DNA from: Salvelinus alpinus
Lineage: Eukaryota; Chordata; Actinopteri; Salmoniformes; Salmonidae
Reading direction: 5' to 3'
Length of the DNA stretch: 64,000 bases
NCBI RefSeq assembly: GCF_045679555.1
Contig: NC_092087.1
Location: forward strand, 24,621,367 to 24,685,366
In this document: positions 44,880 through 55,677 of the stretch, piece by piece
Position numbering within the stretch: position 1 is the first letter of the stretch
How the letters are laid out: each line of letters starts with the position of its first letter
Program-made: the position numbers and the translations under genes
Notes under the pieces: model-generated
Told to the model about the DNA's origin: nothing
Databases searched by the model: none
The model's input: the letters and a program-made list of their open reading frames with translations, nothing else

Positions 44880-46620
44880 ATTTTGGCATTAATATGTGTC
44901 AAGTATCAGTTTGCAAACAATAAAGCTGCATACAAACTTGGTCTCTTTTTAGCTTTCTTGAGTAAAGCAGCTCCAAAATGCAGGAGTTTCAGCCTAGCTC
45001 AGTGCAATCTGTGAAGGTGGGGCAGCCAGCGGAAAATACGGAGCGTAGGGGTTGGTAATGCCCTCTAGTTGCGCCGTGATTGGCTCAGTGTTCTTTCACT
45101 CATGGGGACACTACGTCACCACAAAATCTACAGGTAAAGCTAGAAAATTCAAGCCCCTTGAGTGCTGCCATAGAGTTACATTAGAAGTGCCCATCCGAGA
45201 AGGCTCAAGGTCATTTGACACAGAGAAAACGACGTCAAATCACATATCTACAGTAGCTTTAATTGGACTGATCATGTCAACATACTTTAAAAATCTTAGC
45301 TAGCAGTCATCATCATGAATAAAGTTGACAATCTACTGGCAAATCCTCTTCACACGAAGAGAAATAATGAAGAGATATTATAGATAAAACTTATCGGTGC
45401 TCATCAGAAATTGGATATAAACATTACACAAGTTGGAAATCCCAAATTCAACAATGAGGGGTTTGGAAGAAATCAGTGGCATTGCAAAGCAATCACTAGC
45501 CTGCTATTCAGCGGAGTGGGTCTGTTGTTCAAGTCTGGGTTTAAGGGTCTCTTTTCCAAGCTTAAAGGATAAACATTCAACATTGGCCATGCATGACTTC
45601 TGCCGCATTCAAAACAACTGGAAACTTGGAACTGGGAAATCTCAGACTTCAGTGAGTTCAAGACAACATGGAACTTTAAAGAAAAAAAACGAGCTCCGAC
45701 CGGGAAAATAAGTTTTGAACAGTCATCCAACTCAGATTTGCAAGTCGGGAACTCAGGTCTCTTTTTAGAGCTCCGACCTGAAGATCACTGACGCCATCAT
45801 GTTTCAAGCTTGTTTTTTTCCCCGAGTTCCCAGTTGTCTTGAAAGCACCATAAATCTAGAGAATGCCAGACTTTAATGAGAAAGTTTGATGACAAAATTT
45901 GCCCACGAAGGACCACTGTGCCACCTTCCTGTTCAAGTGAGCACAGCACAAGGTGAGTCCAAAAATGTCTTGTATGCTGATGCATAAATTATGTAATATT
46001 CCAGGGAGATATGTACACTGTAGCTAAGAAGGTAACATTAAGTGTATGTTGTGTAGTAAGCTGTTAGTAGCCCATGTGCCTCACCCTAAAAAGTTGGTCC
46101 CTTTTCCCCTCATAACTTAGCCTACTGTTCTGACTTGGTGGTGCACATGTAGCCTATAGGCTGTTTTAGAGAAATGTAATCATCAAGTATTGTAAGAGCT
46201 TTCATTGTCTGCTTATATGCCCCCTCTATCCTACGGTTCTAACTTGGTGTACAGGGAGAATACTGTAAGAGCGGACCATGTTCGGAATTCTGTCACTGTA
46301 CATTGCAAAAGTACTGAACAAATGGTTATTTTGACTACGTCCATCCTAGCTCGCTCATTAATGTCTTAATCGAAATTATGGATTGCCTCTTATCCGCTCA
46401 TCGTCCCCTTATGCCATAGTTTGTACATCTCAATTGTCAGTAGAAACCACATTTGTATTAAGCAAGTCAGCCATATCCGCTATGTTTAAAACAAAAATGG
46501 TAGTAAATGAGGCTGAATTTACTGTTTTGCTGCCGGACAAGGCTCCGCTGATAGCCAGGTGTAGCTGTGGTAAGGTGTTGGGACTGCTGTTGGGACTCTG
46601 CTGTTAGGACAGACTTATGT
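44880..46620 (+). mobile_element. long salmonid non-coding repeat, unclassified
   Basis: The text from GCTCCAAAATGCAGGAGTTT through GCTCAAGGTCATTTGACACA to at least 45990 matches, from memory, a very common long salmonid repeat whose class I do not know. It includes a foldback section at 45598-45856. The right border is uncertain. No protein-coding frame of a known type. Confidence 0.5.
45598..45856. repeat. foldback segment (AACTCGG/CCGAGTT type)
   Basis: The left arm GCATTCAAAACAACTGGAAACT (near 45605-45626) is matched by CCCGAGTTCCCAGTTGTCTTGA near 45821-45842. Repeated GGAACTGGG/TCGGGAACTC words lie between. Typical of a short foldback DNA transposon. Confidence 0.65.
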
Positions 46621-47257
46621 AGGCCCTAACAGTTTGTAGACATCATTTGTCACTGTTATAGTGCAATTAATGTATTGTTTAGTGTTGTGGCCTTGCTGCC
46701 ATGCATCAAAAAGTTTTTTTGTCCCACAATTTACATGCTAAAATTGCCACTGAGTACAGAGACAGGGTAAATTCAAAATAAAATAGCTTATATTTCCTAT
46801 AAGGTTCCAACCTAAATGATCTCTTTAAGAATCAAACTTAAAATGTTCAACAAATAAATCTTGAAACCAGACCTAACGGCTCTCTCAGTCCTGTCCTCCC
46901 GCGAGGGGAAACCAGCAGCTGATAAGTGTGGTGCCTGAGTGACTAGCCAGCAACACCCTTAACAAGTCTATTTAAGTCAGCCGTGCCTGTTCATCTTCAA
47001 GCAGTGGGCCCTTTCCCAGCTGACTACATGGCTTGTGAGGGTGTGGACAATAAGTGGCCGCCCCTCACGGCGCCACACCCCTCACGGCGCCAACGGTGGC
47101 CCACCCATCCCAAGGTTTCAAGCTGATGGCTGCGTTCCATGGTGACCCCCTCGCTTGTAGTGCTGGTCGTGGTAGGAGGACTGGCCCCTGACAGCCCAAC
47201 ACAGGCATACAATTTTGTTAGCATAATGCTAACTCACCAGGGTCCGGTTTTAAATCT
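46621..47257. other. no gene recognised
   Basis: A short GC-rich direct repeat (CCCCTCACGGCGCCA, twice at 47063-47091) is the only distinctive feature. Possibly part of a larger repeat. No exon. Confidence 0.4.
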
Positions 47258-48595
47258 AAATCTTATCAAATCTTATTTGTCACATGCGCCGAATACAACA
47301 GGTGTAGACATTACAGTGAAATGCTTACAAACCCTTAACCAACAATGCAGTTAAGAAAAATACACTTAAAGTATGAAATAAAAGTAACAAATAATTAAAG
47401 AGCAGCAGTAAAATAACAATAGTAGTGAGGCTATATACAGGGGGTATTGGTACAGAGTTAATGTGCATGGGCACCGGTGAGTCAAGGTAATATTTACATG
47501 TAGGTAGAGTTATTAAAGTGACTATGTATAGATAATATAGAGAGTAGCAGCAGCGTAAAAGGGGGAGGCAATGCAAATAGTCTGGGTAACTAGCCATTTG
47601 ATCAGATGTTCAGGAGTCTTATGGCTTGGGGGTAGAAGCTGTTTAGAAGCCTCTTGGACCGAGACTTGGCGCTCCGGTACCGCTTGCCATGCGGTAGCAG
47701 AGAGAACAGTCTATGACTAGGGTGGATGGAGTCTTGGACAATTTTTAGGGACTTCCTCTTACACCGCCTGGTATAGAGGTCCTGGATGGCAGGAAGCTTG
47801 GCCCCGGAGATGTACTGGGCCGTACACACTACCCTCTGTAGTGCCTTGCGGTCAGAGGCCGAGCAGTTGCCATACCAGGCAGTGATGCAACCCGTCAGGA
47901 TGCTCTCGATGGTGCAGCTGTAGAACTTTTTGAGGATCTGAGGTCCCATGCCAAATCTTTTCAGTCTCCTTAGGGGGAATAGGTTTTGTTGTGCCCTCTT
48001 CACGGCTGTCTTGGTGTGCTTGGACCATGTTAGTTTGCTGGTGATGTGGTCACCAAGGAACTTGAAGCTCTCAACCTGCTCCACTACAGCCCAGTCAATG
48101 AGAATGGGGGCATGCTCGGTCCTCTTTTTCCTGTAGTCCACAATCATCTCCTTTGTCTTGATCACGTTGAGGGAGAGGTTGTTGTCCTGGCACCACACAG
48201 TCAGGTGTCGGTGATTAGGCCTACCACTGTTGTGTCATCGGCAAACTTAATGATTGGTGTTGGAGTCGTGCCTGACCATGAGGTCATGAGTGAACAGGGA
48301 GTACAGGAGGGGACTGTGCACACACCACAGAGGGGCCCCAGTGTTGAAGATCAGCGTTGCGGATGTGTTGTTAGGGGGGCGGCCCGTCAGGACATCCAGG
48401 ACCAGTTGCAGAGGGAGGTGTTTAGTCCCAGGGTCATTAGCTTAGTGATGTGCTTGAGGGCACTATGGTGTTGAACGTTGAGCTATAGTCTATGAATAGC
48501 ATTCTCACATAGGTGTTCCTTTTGTCCAGGTGTGAAAGGGCAGTGTGGATTGCAAAAGAGATTGCATCATCTGTGGATCTGTTGGGGCGGTATGC
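47258..48595 (-). mobile_element. L2-like LINE, 5'-truncated
   Basis: Reverse-strand LINE. The 3' untranslated end (47258-47600) has CTTATTTGTCACATGCGCCG and CAGTGAAATGCTTACAAACC; the C-terminal coding part follows at 47602-48198; further coding sequence with frameshifts continues to about 48595. A 3'-end fragment of the same LINE is at 24382-24690. The upstream part (endonuclease and most of the polymerase) is absent. Confidence 0.85.
47602..48198 (-). pseudogene. LINE reverse transcriptase C-terminal region
   Basis: An open frame of 198 codons reads NNLSLNVIKTKEMIVDYRKK, then VESFKFLGDHITSKLTWSKH, then [20 protein letters not shown]. This is the end of the polymerase ORF of L2/CR1-like LINEs downstream of the catalytic YxDD motif. 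The catalytic part itself is broken or missing upstream (frame changes at 48200-48595), so it is a fossil despite the clean frame. Confidence 0.85.
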
Positions 48596-48705
48596 CCGGT
48601 TTCCCAAAGGCAGCTTAAGGTTAAATTCATGGTTAGAACCACAGGACCCTATGGATCTAAAGATGAACTTAGCCTTAAGATGCTTTTGAGAAACCGGGCC
48701 CAGGA
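48592..48705. mobile_element. short foldback MITE
   Basis: The ends GCCCGGTTTCCCAAAGGCAG (from 48593) and CTTTTGAGAAACCGGGCC (to 48702) are inverted repeats with AGCTTAAGG/CCTTAAG just inside. About 110 bp, no coding. It sits at the broken end of the LINE fragment. Confidence 0.75.
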
Positions 48706-49078
48706 TTCTCTCTTCATAAACATCAAAGGAAAAAAGGTCTCAATTCCCATCTGGCTCAGCTCACTGATTATCTAAACACTTGATTCTTCTGCAGTAGTAA
48801 AAATATACTCCACAACTTTGTTTATAATAAGTTATCAACGTTCAATATTGCTATGATTCTTTTAGGTTTCTTTCTGTGTAACAGTTCACAGGTCGTGGAA
48901 GCTCTCTCCAAAGGCAAGAGGGTAAGAAAGCGAGATCCGAGCCACAGCAAAAGATGTTCAGACTCTAGTGGTCGCCAACAAACTCCCAACCCATAGAATT
49001 AGTGTAAAGAAGTTAGGGGCTGTCTTGTTTTGTAAAAATGTTAGGGAATGTGATAAGAGAATTAAGTTCTCATGTTCT

Positions 49079-51680
49079 TTAACTTCTTATGGCTGCATCC
49101 CTTCTTCTCAATTTCCACCTGAAGACATACCCTAATCTAACTGCCTGTAGCTCAGGCCCAGAAGCAAGGATATGCATATTATTGGTATCATTTGAATGGA
49201 AACATTCTGAAGTTTGTGGAAATATTAATTGAATGTAGGATAATATAACACAATAGATCTGGTAGAAGAAAAGAGAAAGAAAGAGCATACGTTTTCTGTT
49301 TTTGTATTGTTGTAGCATCATCTTTTACATGTACTAGAATAGCCAAACAGTCAGATAGGATGCTGGGGACAATTTAGATGGAGAACACAAGAGGACAACT
49401 GTAGTTGTGCAAAGTTTTAGACTGATAACTTCAGGAATGGGTGAGCTACATGACATTTAGCATGAAGTCACCCAGGTGTCCCACACAAGTTGCCCAAATG
49501 TACCCAAGTGGCCGAATTGGTGAAATGATATATAACTATATACAACAGTGCAAAAAACTATATACAACATATCAAAAAGCAATTATAACAACAACAAAAA
49601 AATAAAAATGTTTAAAAAATATTTGAAAAAGAAAAGATACAAAAAAAACAGGGGTAGACCCTTTGGAAGACCCTCAGTCCTCTACACAATATTTTGCTTC
49701 TGATGCCATGTCCCATAGCAGTCTATTTCTGCTGTAAAGCAGAGGCAAACCGAACAAATGGTGCAGGTGATGGGGGACTTCATGTGGCAAAGAACACAAC
49801 GACGCCTCCATGCTGTGCCCTTTTGGCCCTGAGGCACATTCATGCCTGCAGTTATTTACTTTGGCATGTGAACAACACTGGTGGCAGGAGTAGAGGGGGC
49901 AGAGGTAGAGGGTTGGCAGAGGTAGAGATGGCAGAGGTAGAGGGGGCAGAAGTTGATGCATCGGACTTTGCGCTATAGCCAGCAAGCTCCCGGATGAACA
50001 GCTCCCTGAAGGCTAGCTGTGAGTTGGGGGGCCGTCCACAGCTCTTCGCCATTTCCTTGTCTTGTGCAGAACATTGTAGTAACCTATCAGTGCGTCTGAT
50101 AGGTCTACACCTCCCATGTCCTTGTTGTAGTCCTTGATAGCTGCAGGAATGGGGACATTTTTGGTGGTCCATGCCCCAGTAGCGTCCTTCACACGCCTGA
50201 CGACGTGATCGCCACTGAAGGACTTGTGGATAGTGGAGCACATGACCACCTCTCTGGTATCCATCCATTTCACAAACAGCAGGCCATCTTCACTGATCCA
50301 TCGCATGGTCCCCCGCTCAGCCCGCTTAGGCATGTCGTTTACCTTTGTCTTCGGAAAGCCCACTCTGTTGGTCCGAATAGTGCCACAAGCCCACACATCC
50401 AGCTTCCTCAGGTCTGCAAACAGGGTAGGGCTTGTGTAGAAGTAGTCCACAAAAAGTTTGTAGCCCTTCCCCAGCAGTTGAAAATCTGTAATGGAGTTAT
50501 TGGAGTCATAGCTAAGTCAGTCCCTTACCGGTCGCACAAGTGTTCTTCCCCTCATAGACAAAAAAATTGCACGTGTATGCACACACACAATCAGCCAAAA
50601 CAAACAGCTTGTAACCCCATTTGGTTGGTTTGTTACGCATGTATTGTTTTAGGCCAATTCTGGCCTTTGAGGCTACCATCCTCTCATCTATGGACAAGTT
50701 CTGGGCGGGCTGAAAATGGGTCTTGCAGAACTCAACCATGCTGGCGTAGAGAGGTTTGACTTTGCAGAGCCTGTCAAACCGTGCGGTGCCTCTCCTCCTG
50801 TCATTCTCCTCATCAACTTCTGGGTCACTGATGTGAAGCGCCCGTGAGATATTTAGAAACCTTGTAGAGGACATGACAGTGGGGGGAAAGGCAGTTGATA
50901 GAGTGGGGATGTTTTCCAGTAATCCTTGAGGGTTTTTTACTTCACCAGCCCCATGTAAATGACCAGTGAAAGGTAGCAGAAAAGGTCTGACATGGAAATG
51001 GACTTCCATGCCTCTTTCTTTCCTGCTTGCTTCTTAGCCCCATATTTGTTTGTATTACACACCAGGGAATCAACAACTGACGGGGTGAAAAACAGTTGAA
51101 AAAGTTGCATGGGGCTGTATTTTGAGGTCATGTCCAGCTGAGGTCCTGGTGGCCTTTTTGGTCTGAATATTGGAGGACGTGGCTCCACATCCTCCTCCAG
51201 CACATAGTGCCATTGCCCCTCTACCTCTCTGCCAGCAGGTTCCACACTTCCCTTCCTCCGCTTCTTTGTTTGTGTCTTCACACCTCTAGATGGCCGGGCG
51301 GGGTTAGGTGTAGAGCCGGAGACAGCAGGGGTCCGGCTGGATGAACCCGCTTCAGTGGGGGATGGGCACCTTGGCACCGGGGCATCCCAGTCGGAGTATC
51401 TATCACTGTGAAAGAAAACATTAAAAAATATATTTGTTATGTATGAGCCTTGTATCATCATGTAACATAAACAGATATGTATTGTATAGAGCAGAGGGAA
51501 CACAGTCACTATGGTGAAGTGCTGTTCCGTTCAACTCCGGCCATTGTTGTGGGCCTGCCCTCCTCCCAACAGCATCCAATGGCTATTTCATATGGAAATG
51601 GGGTGGAGTGGAGCAGCAGGCGCAGTGGCCATGTGTGTGTTTGCTGTTCTACTCCATTCCATTTTAATAAAAAATGGAAA

Positions 51681-51713
<33 letters not shown>

Positions 51714-52570
51714 TCCACCCAAACACAAACACAGGTTATGGGTCATACACATACATACATACACACACACACACACACTATGAAAAGCCAATGTGTACTT
51801 TACACATTTCATCACACATTTCATTACTGATTATATTTCTATAAATTGCACAATTTAAAAAAAGATTTATAATTCAAACAACGGCATTAGCACTTACCAG
51901 TCCAGAATTATGTCCTCTCCTTGCAGAAACATCTCTTCAGTCTGAGTTAAAACTATGCTCACTCAAAGATTCTTCAAGCAAAAAATCTGTCTCACTTTCC
52001 CTATCTAGTTCTTCTATAATTTGGTGCAAATCTGTATACTTAGATATTGACTTCGCTTTTCCTGATTTATTCGCCATGATGTTTTCTATGAAATGGTTGA
52101 AAATACTCTTCACAAAATACTGCTGTGCGTAATGCGTGTGTCTGCAAAAAGTCTGATCGTCAATGGTGGAATGAAGTTCGTTACGCGTGCGTTTACTAAC
52201 AAGGGCTGGTGGTTCAACCCATAACCATCACATACTGCCGTTTACCTCAGCTCATTGGCTATCTACCAACCTAGATATCAAGAAGATCAGTGGTCATTGG
52301 GCAGAAATACAGTCAATCAACGAAACTTCGCTAATATTATTGGTGCGCAATGAGGTCATTGCTTGTTGTCTTCAAATCAGTTCCTTTCGGTCAATACGCC
52401 CCGCAAAAAGAACCATCAAGTATTGCTGTGTTACAAACATCCAGAGGATTGCAATGAAACCAACCATGACTAGATAAACAATTGTTTAGTGTGTGTAATT
52501 ACGTCGAATGCTTCGTCAAAAGTTGATAGAGACGGAATTCACGACACAAGCGGTTTACAAAATGTTTCGT
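49079..52570 (-). mobile_element. piggyBac element with transposase gene
   Basis: The left border is TTAA (49079-49082) followed by CTTCTTATGGCTGCATCCC; this end is the same as the end of the non-autonomous copy at 59355-59846. The right part, with the transposase 5' flank, is cut near 52570 by a Tc1-type fragment, and I found no TTAA there. A TA-CA microsatellite lies in the transposase intron (51680-51715). Confidence 0.8.
49687..52077 (-). pseudogene. piggyBac transposase (PGBD4-like), intron-containing, frameshifted
   Basis: Exon 1 starts MANKSGKAKSISK at 52077 and is followed by a GT donor near 51899. The second exon starts at an AG acceptor at about 51409. The long part (51408-50940) gives the acidic N-terminal region, then [11 protein letters not shown] (first Asp, 50620-50560), [14 protein letters not shown] (second Asp, about 50450) and MGGVDLSD (third Asp, about 50100). 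All three catalytic aspartates are therefore kept. The C-terminal Cys-rich finger ([10 protein letters not shown]... ending QNIV) ends at 49687. Breaks: an in-frame stop in exon 1, frameshifts near 50940 and 50500, a deletion with frameshift near 50030, and a frameshift near 49850. Recently active but dead copy. Confidence 0.85.
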
Positions 52571-53172
52571 GTTAGGCTATAAAAATGGATTTTTTTGCAC
52601 ATTTGTGGCCTGCTGGAGGTCATTTTGCAGGGCTCTGGCAGTACTCCTCCTTGCACAAAGGCGGAGGTAGCGGTCCTGCTGCTGGGTTGTTGCCCTCCTA
52701 CGGCCTCCTCCACGTCTCCTGATGTACTGGTCTGTCTCCTGGTAGCGCCTCCATGCTCTGGACACAACGCTGACAGACACAGCAAACCTTCTTGCCACAG
52801 CTCGCATTGATGTGCCATCCTGGATGAGCTGCACTACCTGAGCCACTTGTGTGGGTTGTAGACTCCGTCTCATGCTACCACTAGAGTGAGAGCACCGCCA
52901 GCATTCAAAAGTGACCAAAACATCAGCCAGGAAGCATAGGAACTGAGAAGTGGTCTGTGGTCACCACCTGCAGAATCACTCCTTTATTGGGGGTGTCTTG
53001 CTAATTGCCTATAATTTCCACCTTTTGTCTATTCCATTTGCACAACAGCATGTGAAATTTATTGTCAATCAGTGTTGCTTCCTAAGTGGACAGTTTGATT
53101 TCACAGAAGTGTGATTGACTTGGAGTTACATTGTGTTGTTTAAGTGTTCCCTTTATTTTTTTGAGCAGTGTA
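52565..53172 (-). mobile_element. Tc1-like element fragment (family 7), N-terminal half
   Basis: The right end AAGTGTTCCCTTTATTTTTT (53143-53162) with GACTTGGAGTTACATTGTGT is this family's terminal repeat. The reverse strand holds the first part of a transposase. The element stops abruptly at about 52565 against piggyBac sequence, so the catalytic half is missing. It lies about 120 bp downstream of the mustn1 last exon. Confidence 0.85.
52577..52873 (-). pseudogene. Tc1 transposase N-terminal domain (family 7), truncated
   Basis: An open reverse frame reads [20 protein letters not shown] from 52873, then [20 protein letters not shown]: a helix-turn-helix pair with a linker ([20 protein letters not shown]). 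It ends where the element is cut, with no DDE domain. The clean frame is only 99 codons, so integrity means little. Confidence 0.8.
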
Positions 53173-53294
53173 TATCAGACCATTCAATAACAGTAAGGTT
53201 TGGCTTCTTTGGTGCCATTTGCCCAGGCATCCATCTGTCCTGTCATGGCTCCAGTGCAGTGATGATAGCCACTACTCCTCCACCCTGGCTGCCT

Positions 53295-54351
53295 CTACCT
53301 GCCAAAGATGCTGGCTCCTGGGGCTTTAGGCTTCTCCAGTACAGTCTCTAGTCAATACTTCACCCCACTGAACACAGAGGGAGCCACCTTCCCCATATGC
53401 ACTGAGGATGGACAGACAAGGGCATGAGCAAAGATAGTAGTGCTTGGCACGCCCCCCTACACACAAACACAAAGATGATGAGCAATATTCACACTGTAGA
53501 CAAACTGATGTGTCTATAATCTTTAGAAGTGCTGCAGTTGTGTTGTCTTTTTCCTTCTTCCTAGTTCTCTAATCAAACATTCTTCCTCTACCCTGGGGAC
53601 AGGGACAGTAACACTAGGCCAGTAACTATACACCCTTTGTCTTAAACACTGACTGCACAAGATTCAGTCTCTGTAGGAGTGGAAACTATTTGTAACTCAC
53701 TCAGTATGCGCTCTCCTGAGCTGGGCTTGGGCCGAATACACACCAGAGTTCAGCAATAACATTGTAGAAAGTGAACCGAGCTCATGTCACTTGACTGACT
53801 TTACTCTCCCTGATATGCTCGCTGCACTATTGCCTACAACTGACCAATATCAAAAGGGTATATGCGGTCAACAATTAATATGGCAGTGATAATTACTTGT
53901 ATTTGACAACTCCCACAAGTGGAAAAAAAAAAGTTAGGCAAGTGACGTTATGCTACTATAGGTTGAGTCTGAATGCTGCTACTCACCAGTCTATCATGAC
54001 CTCATAGGTCTTACTCTTGCGCTCGCCCTTCAGCCCCAGTTTACTGCGGGCTCCTTTCAGTTCCTCCTCCATCACAGGACACTTCTTCTTTACCTCACCG
54101 GGCTATGGAGGGCTGGAGAAAGAATGGAGGTTAGACAGGGCAAAATCTCACATCTTTCAGGATTTCCCTCATCATAACCATCCCTCTGATTTGTTTCTCG
54201 ATCTTCCTATATTAAAGTAAATATAGAGGAATCCTTTACATAGGAAATAATATATGTAGATTTTGCTGTCACATCAAGAACTGGACAACAAATAGTTGAT
54301 AAAAATAGGTCAGGACAGTCGGATACAAGGACGTTTGCTTACCTGAGACAT
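53295..54351 (-). pseudogene. mustn1: mustn1 (musculoskeletal embryonic nuclear protein 1), disrupted last exon
   Basis: MUSTN1 is an approximately 80-residue nuclear protein of developing and regenerating muscle and skeleton. Exon 1 (54351-54343) codes MSQ and has donor GTAAGC. Exon 2 (54102-53987) codes PGEVKKKCPVMEEELKGARS, then KLGLKGERKSKTYEVMID, ending in phase 2 with donor GTGAGT. The third exon (53401-53295) still encodes VAPSVFSGVK, ETVLEKPKAPGASIFGR and TAG, the family C-terminus. However, the phase from exon 2 is off by one base, and an in-frame TGA sits between GVKY and LETV. As spliced here the product would leave the family frame at residue 42 and end near residue 66. This may be a decaying genome-duplication copy, an assembly error, or an exon boundary I misread. 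Confidence 0.8.
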
Positions 54352-54430
54352 TGTGTTTGGGTTTTCGTGTCTTAATCCCAGAGTTCTGGTCAGTGGAGCT
54401 GTCTGGATTGCTCCTCTCTGTCCAGTCCAT

Positions 54431-54490
54431 TATATTTATACCCTCAGATCCCCAGGGAGATAATCTGTTATTGACCCTGGGATTGAGTCA
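54431..54490 (-). promoter_or_regulatory. mustn1 promoter: TATA box and AP-1 site
   Basis: On the gene strand TATAAATATA is at 54440-54431, about 80 bp upstream of the ATG. A full AP-1 site TGAGTCA (palindromic type) is at 54484-54490, about 45 bp further upstream. Mammalian Mustn1 is reported to be controlled by AP-1, so the site is in a sensible place. Motif-level evidence only. Confidence 0.6.
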
Positions 54491-54682
54491 GTGGACCCTC
54501 ACCCTCCTCTCTCTGTCCATTGTCAGTGTGTATTATTAGACTGACATGAGGGATTATGCAGCTGGAACAGGTCTTTCCTCATTTAGGATGTGGTTGCAAC
54601 GAACTGCTGAGTGAGAGACAACTCATAGCCCTTACAACATTCCACTAGCTGTGATTTCAAAGTACTCTGGAAGCTACACCAC

Positions 54683-54753
54683 TCCCTGGCAGTCTAGTGG
54701 TTAGGATTCAGCACTTTCACCGCAGCAGCCCAGATTTTATTAGGCCTCTGAAT
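54683..54753 (+). pseudogene. tRNA-Glu-like sequence 1 (degraded)
   Basis: It begins TCCCTGGCAGTCTAGTGGTT, the start of eukaryotic tRNA-Glu, with an intact D-arm/A-box. The anticodon loop reads CTTTCAC (anticodon TTC). The T arm is degraded (AGATTTTATTAGG) and the 3' acceptor strand does not pair. A pseudogene. It lies about 330 bp upstream of the mustn1 ATG. Confidence 0.7.
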
Positions 54754-55197
54754 GCATATTAACTGGCAGAACACGTCAGCTGATGAACACCTTCCCCATG
54801 TTACTACTAACCCCAAAATAGCTCTACTCCCTACTGCCCAATCAAGAGTTCACCTCTCCCATCAAATTAAACCTGAGGTCAAAATATTTTCCTGAATGGA
54901 TTATCTAAAGGTTTAGGGATTTTGCAAACATAACACTTGCAGTCATAACTTTGACATAATGGTTCCGAGTAAGACTTGACTCAAAGGGGCCAGACCATAC
55001 ATACTGTATCACAGGGAGACTAGTGAATCAGCCTTTCTGTTTGAGAGGCCATCGCTTGCCTGCCAGCATGTCTGTGTGTAGTTAATAAGTGAGTAAGGAG
55101 TCAAAAGGTGTTTGTCCATCAATAAAAATTGTCCTCGAGTCAGTTTGTATGCTTCAAAAGATAGTCTTGTGTGTATAATTAGGGGATCTATTTGCAG

Positions 55198-55367
55198 CAG
55201 TGGAGGCTGGTGGGAGGTGTTATAGGAGGACAGTCTCATTGTAATGGCTGGAATGGAGTAAATGGAACAGAGTCAAACACATGGTTTCCATGTTTGATAC
55301 CGTTCCATTTATTCCAGCAATTCCAGTGAGCCCGTCCTCCTATAGCTCTTCCCAACAGCCTCCTCTG
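55198..55367. mobile_element. 170-bp foldback hAT-type MITE
   Basis: The ends CAGTGGAGGCTGGTGGGAGG and ACAGCCTCCTCTG are inverted, with internal complementary arms (GGCTGGAATGGAGTAAATGG against CCATTTATTCCAGCAATTCC). The flanking 8-mers ATTTGCAG (55190-55197) and ATTTACAG (55368-55375) match at 7 of 8 positions. A common salmonid MITE. Confidence 0.88.
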
Positions 55368-55602
55368 ATTTACAGGTACTTGGCAATATTCTCAGAGTCA
55401 GTGAACTCTATGGGGAGAAATGGGTCCTCACTTCCCTACATGCCTCACTGCACCTGTTACTGAACTGTTTACTGACAGCCCACTCTGCCACTGTGGAAAT
55501 GGCACCCTAGTGGCAGTCTAGAGCATAACAGAGACCTGTGATCTCAAATTCCCCCCCACATTCCAGGAGCCTTCTTAACACTAGCATTCTTTACCCTGAC
55601 AT

Positions 55603-55676
55603 CTCCCTGGGGGCCTAGTGGTTAAGATTTGGTGCGCTCACCGAGCAGCAGCCAGGGTTTGATTCCTGGCCAGGGA
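55603..55676 (+). pseudogene. tRNA-Glu-like sequence 2
   Basis: The acceptor stem is perfect: TCCCTGG (55603-55609) pairs with CCAGGGA (55670-55676). The B-box reads GGTTTGATTCC and a TTTT run follows at about 55682. The anticodon loop is CGCTCAC: anticodon CTC is kept, but U33 is replaced by G and the anticodon stem is mostly unpaired. Probably a pseudogene, though the outer fold survives. Confidence 0.7.
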
Positions 55677-55677
55677 A

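Noticed and set aside
47602-48198. 198-codon clean frame considered as a host gene
   Set aside because: Its sequence is the C-terminal part of an L2/CR1-like LINE polymerase ORF, with LINE 3' UTR attached and frameshifts upstream.
50205-50759. 184-codon plus-strand frame
   Set aside because: Shadow of the piggyBac transposase on the minus strand.
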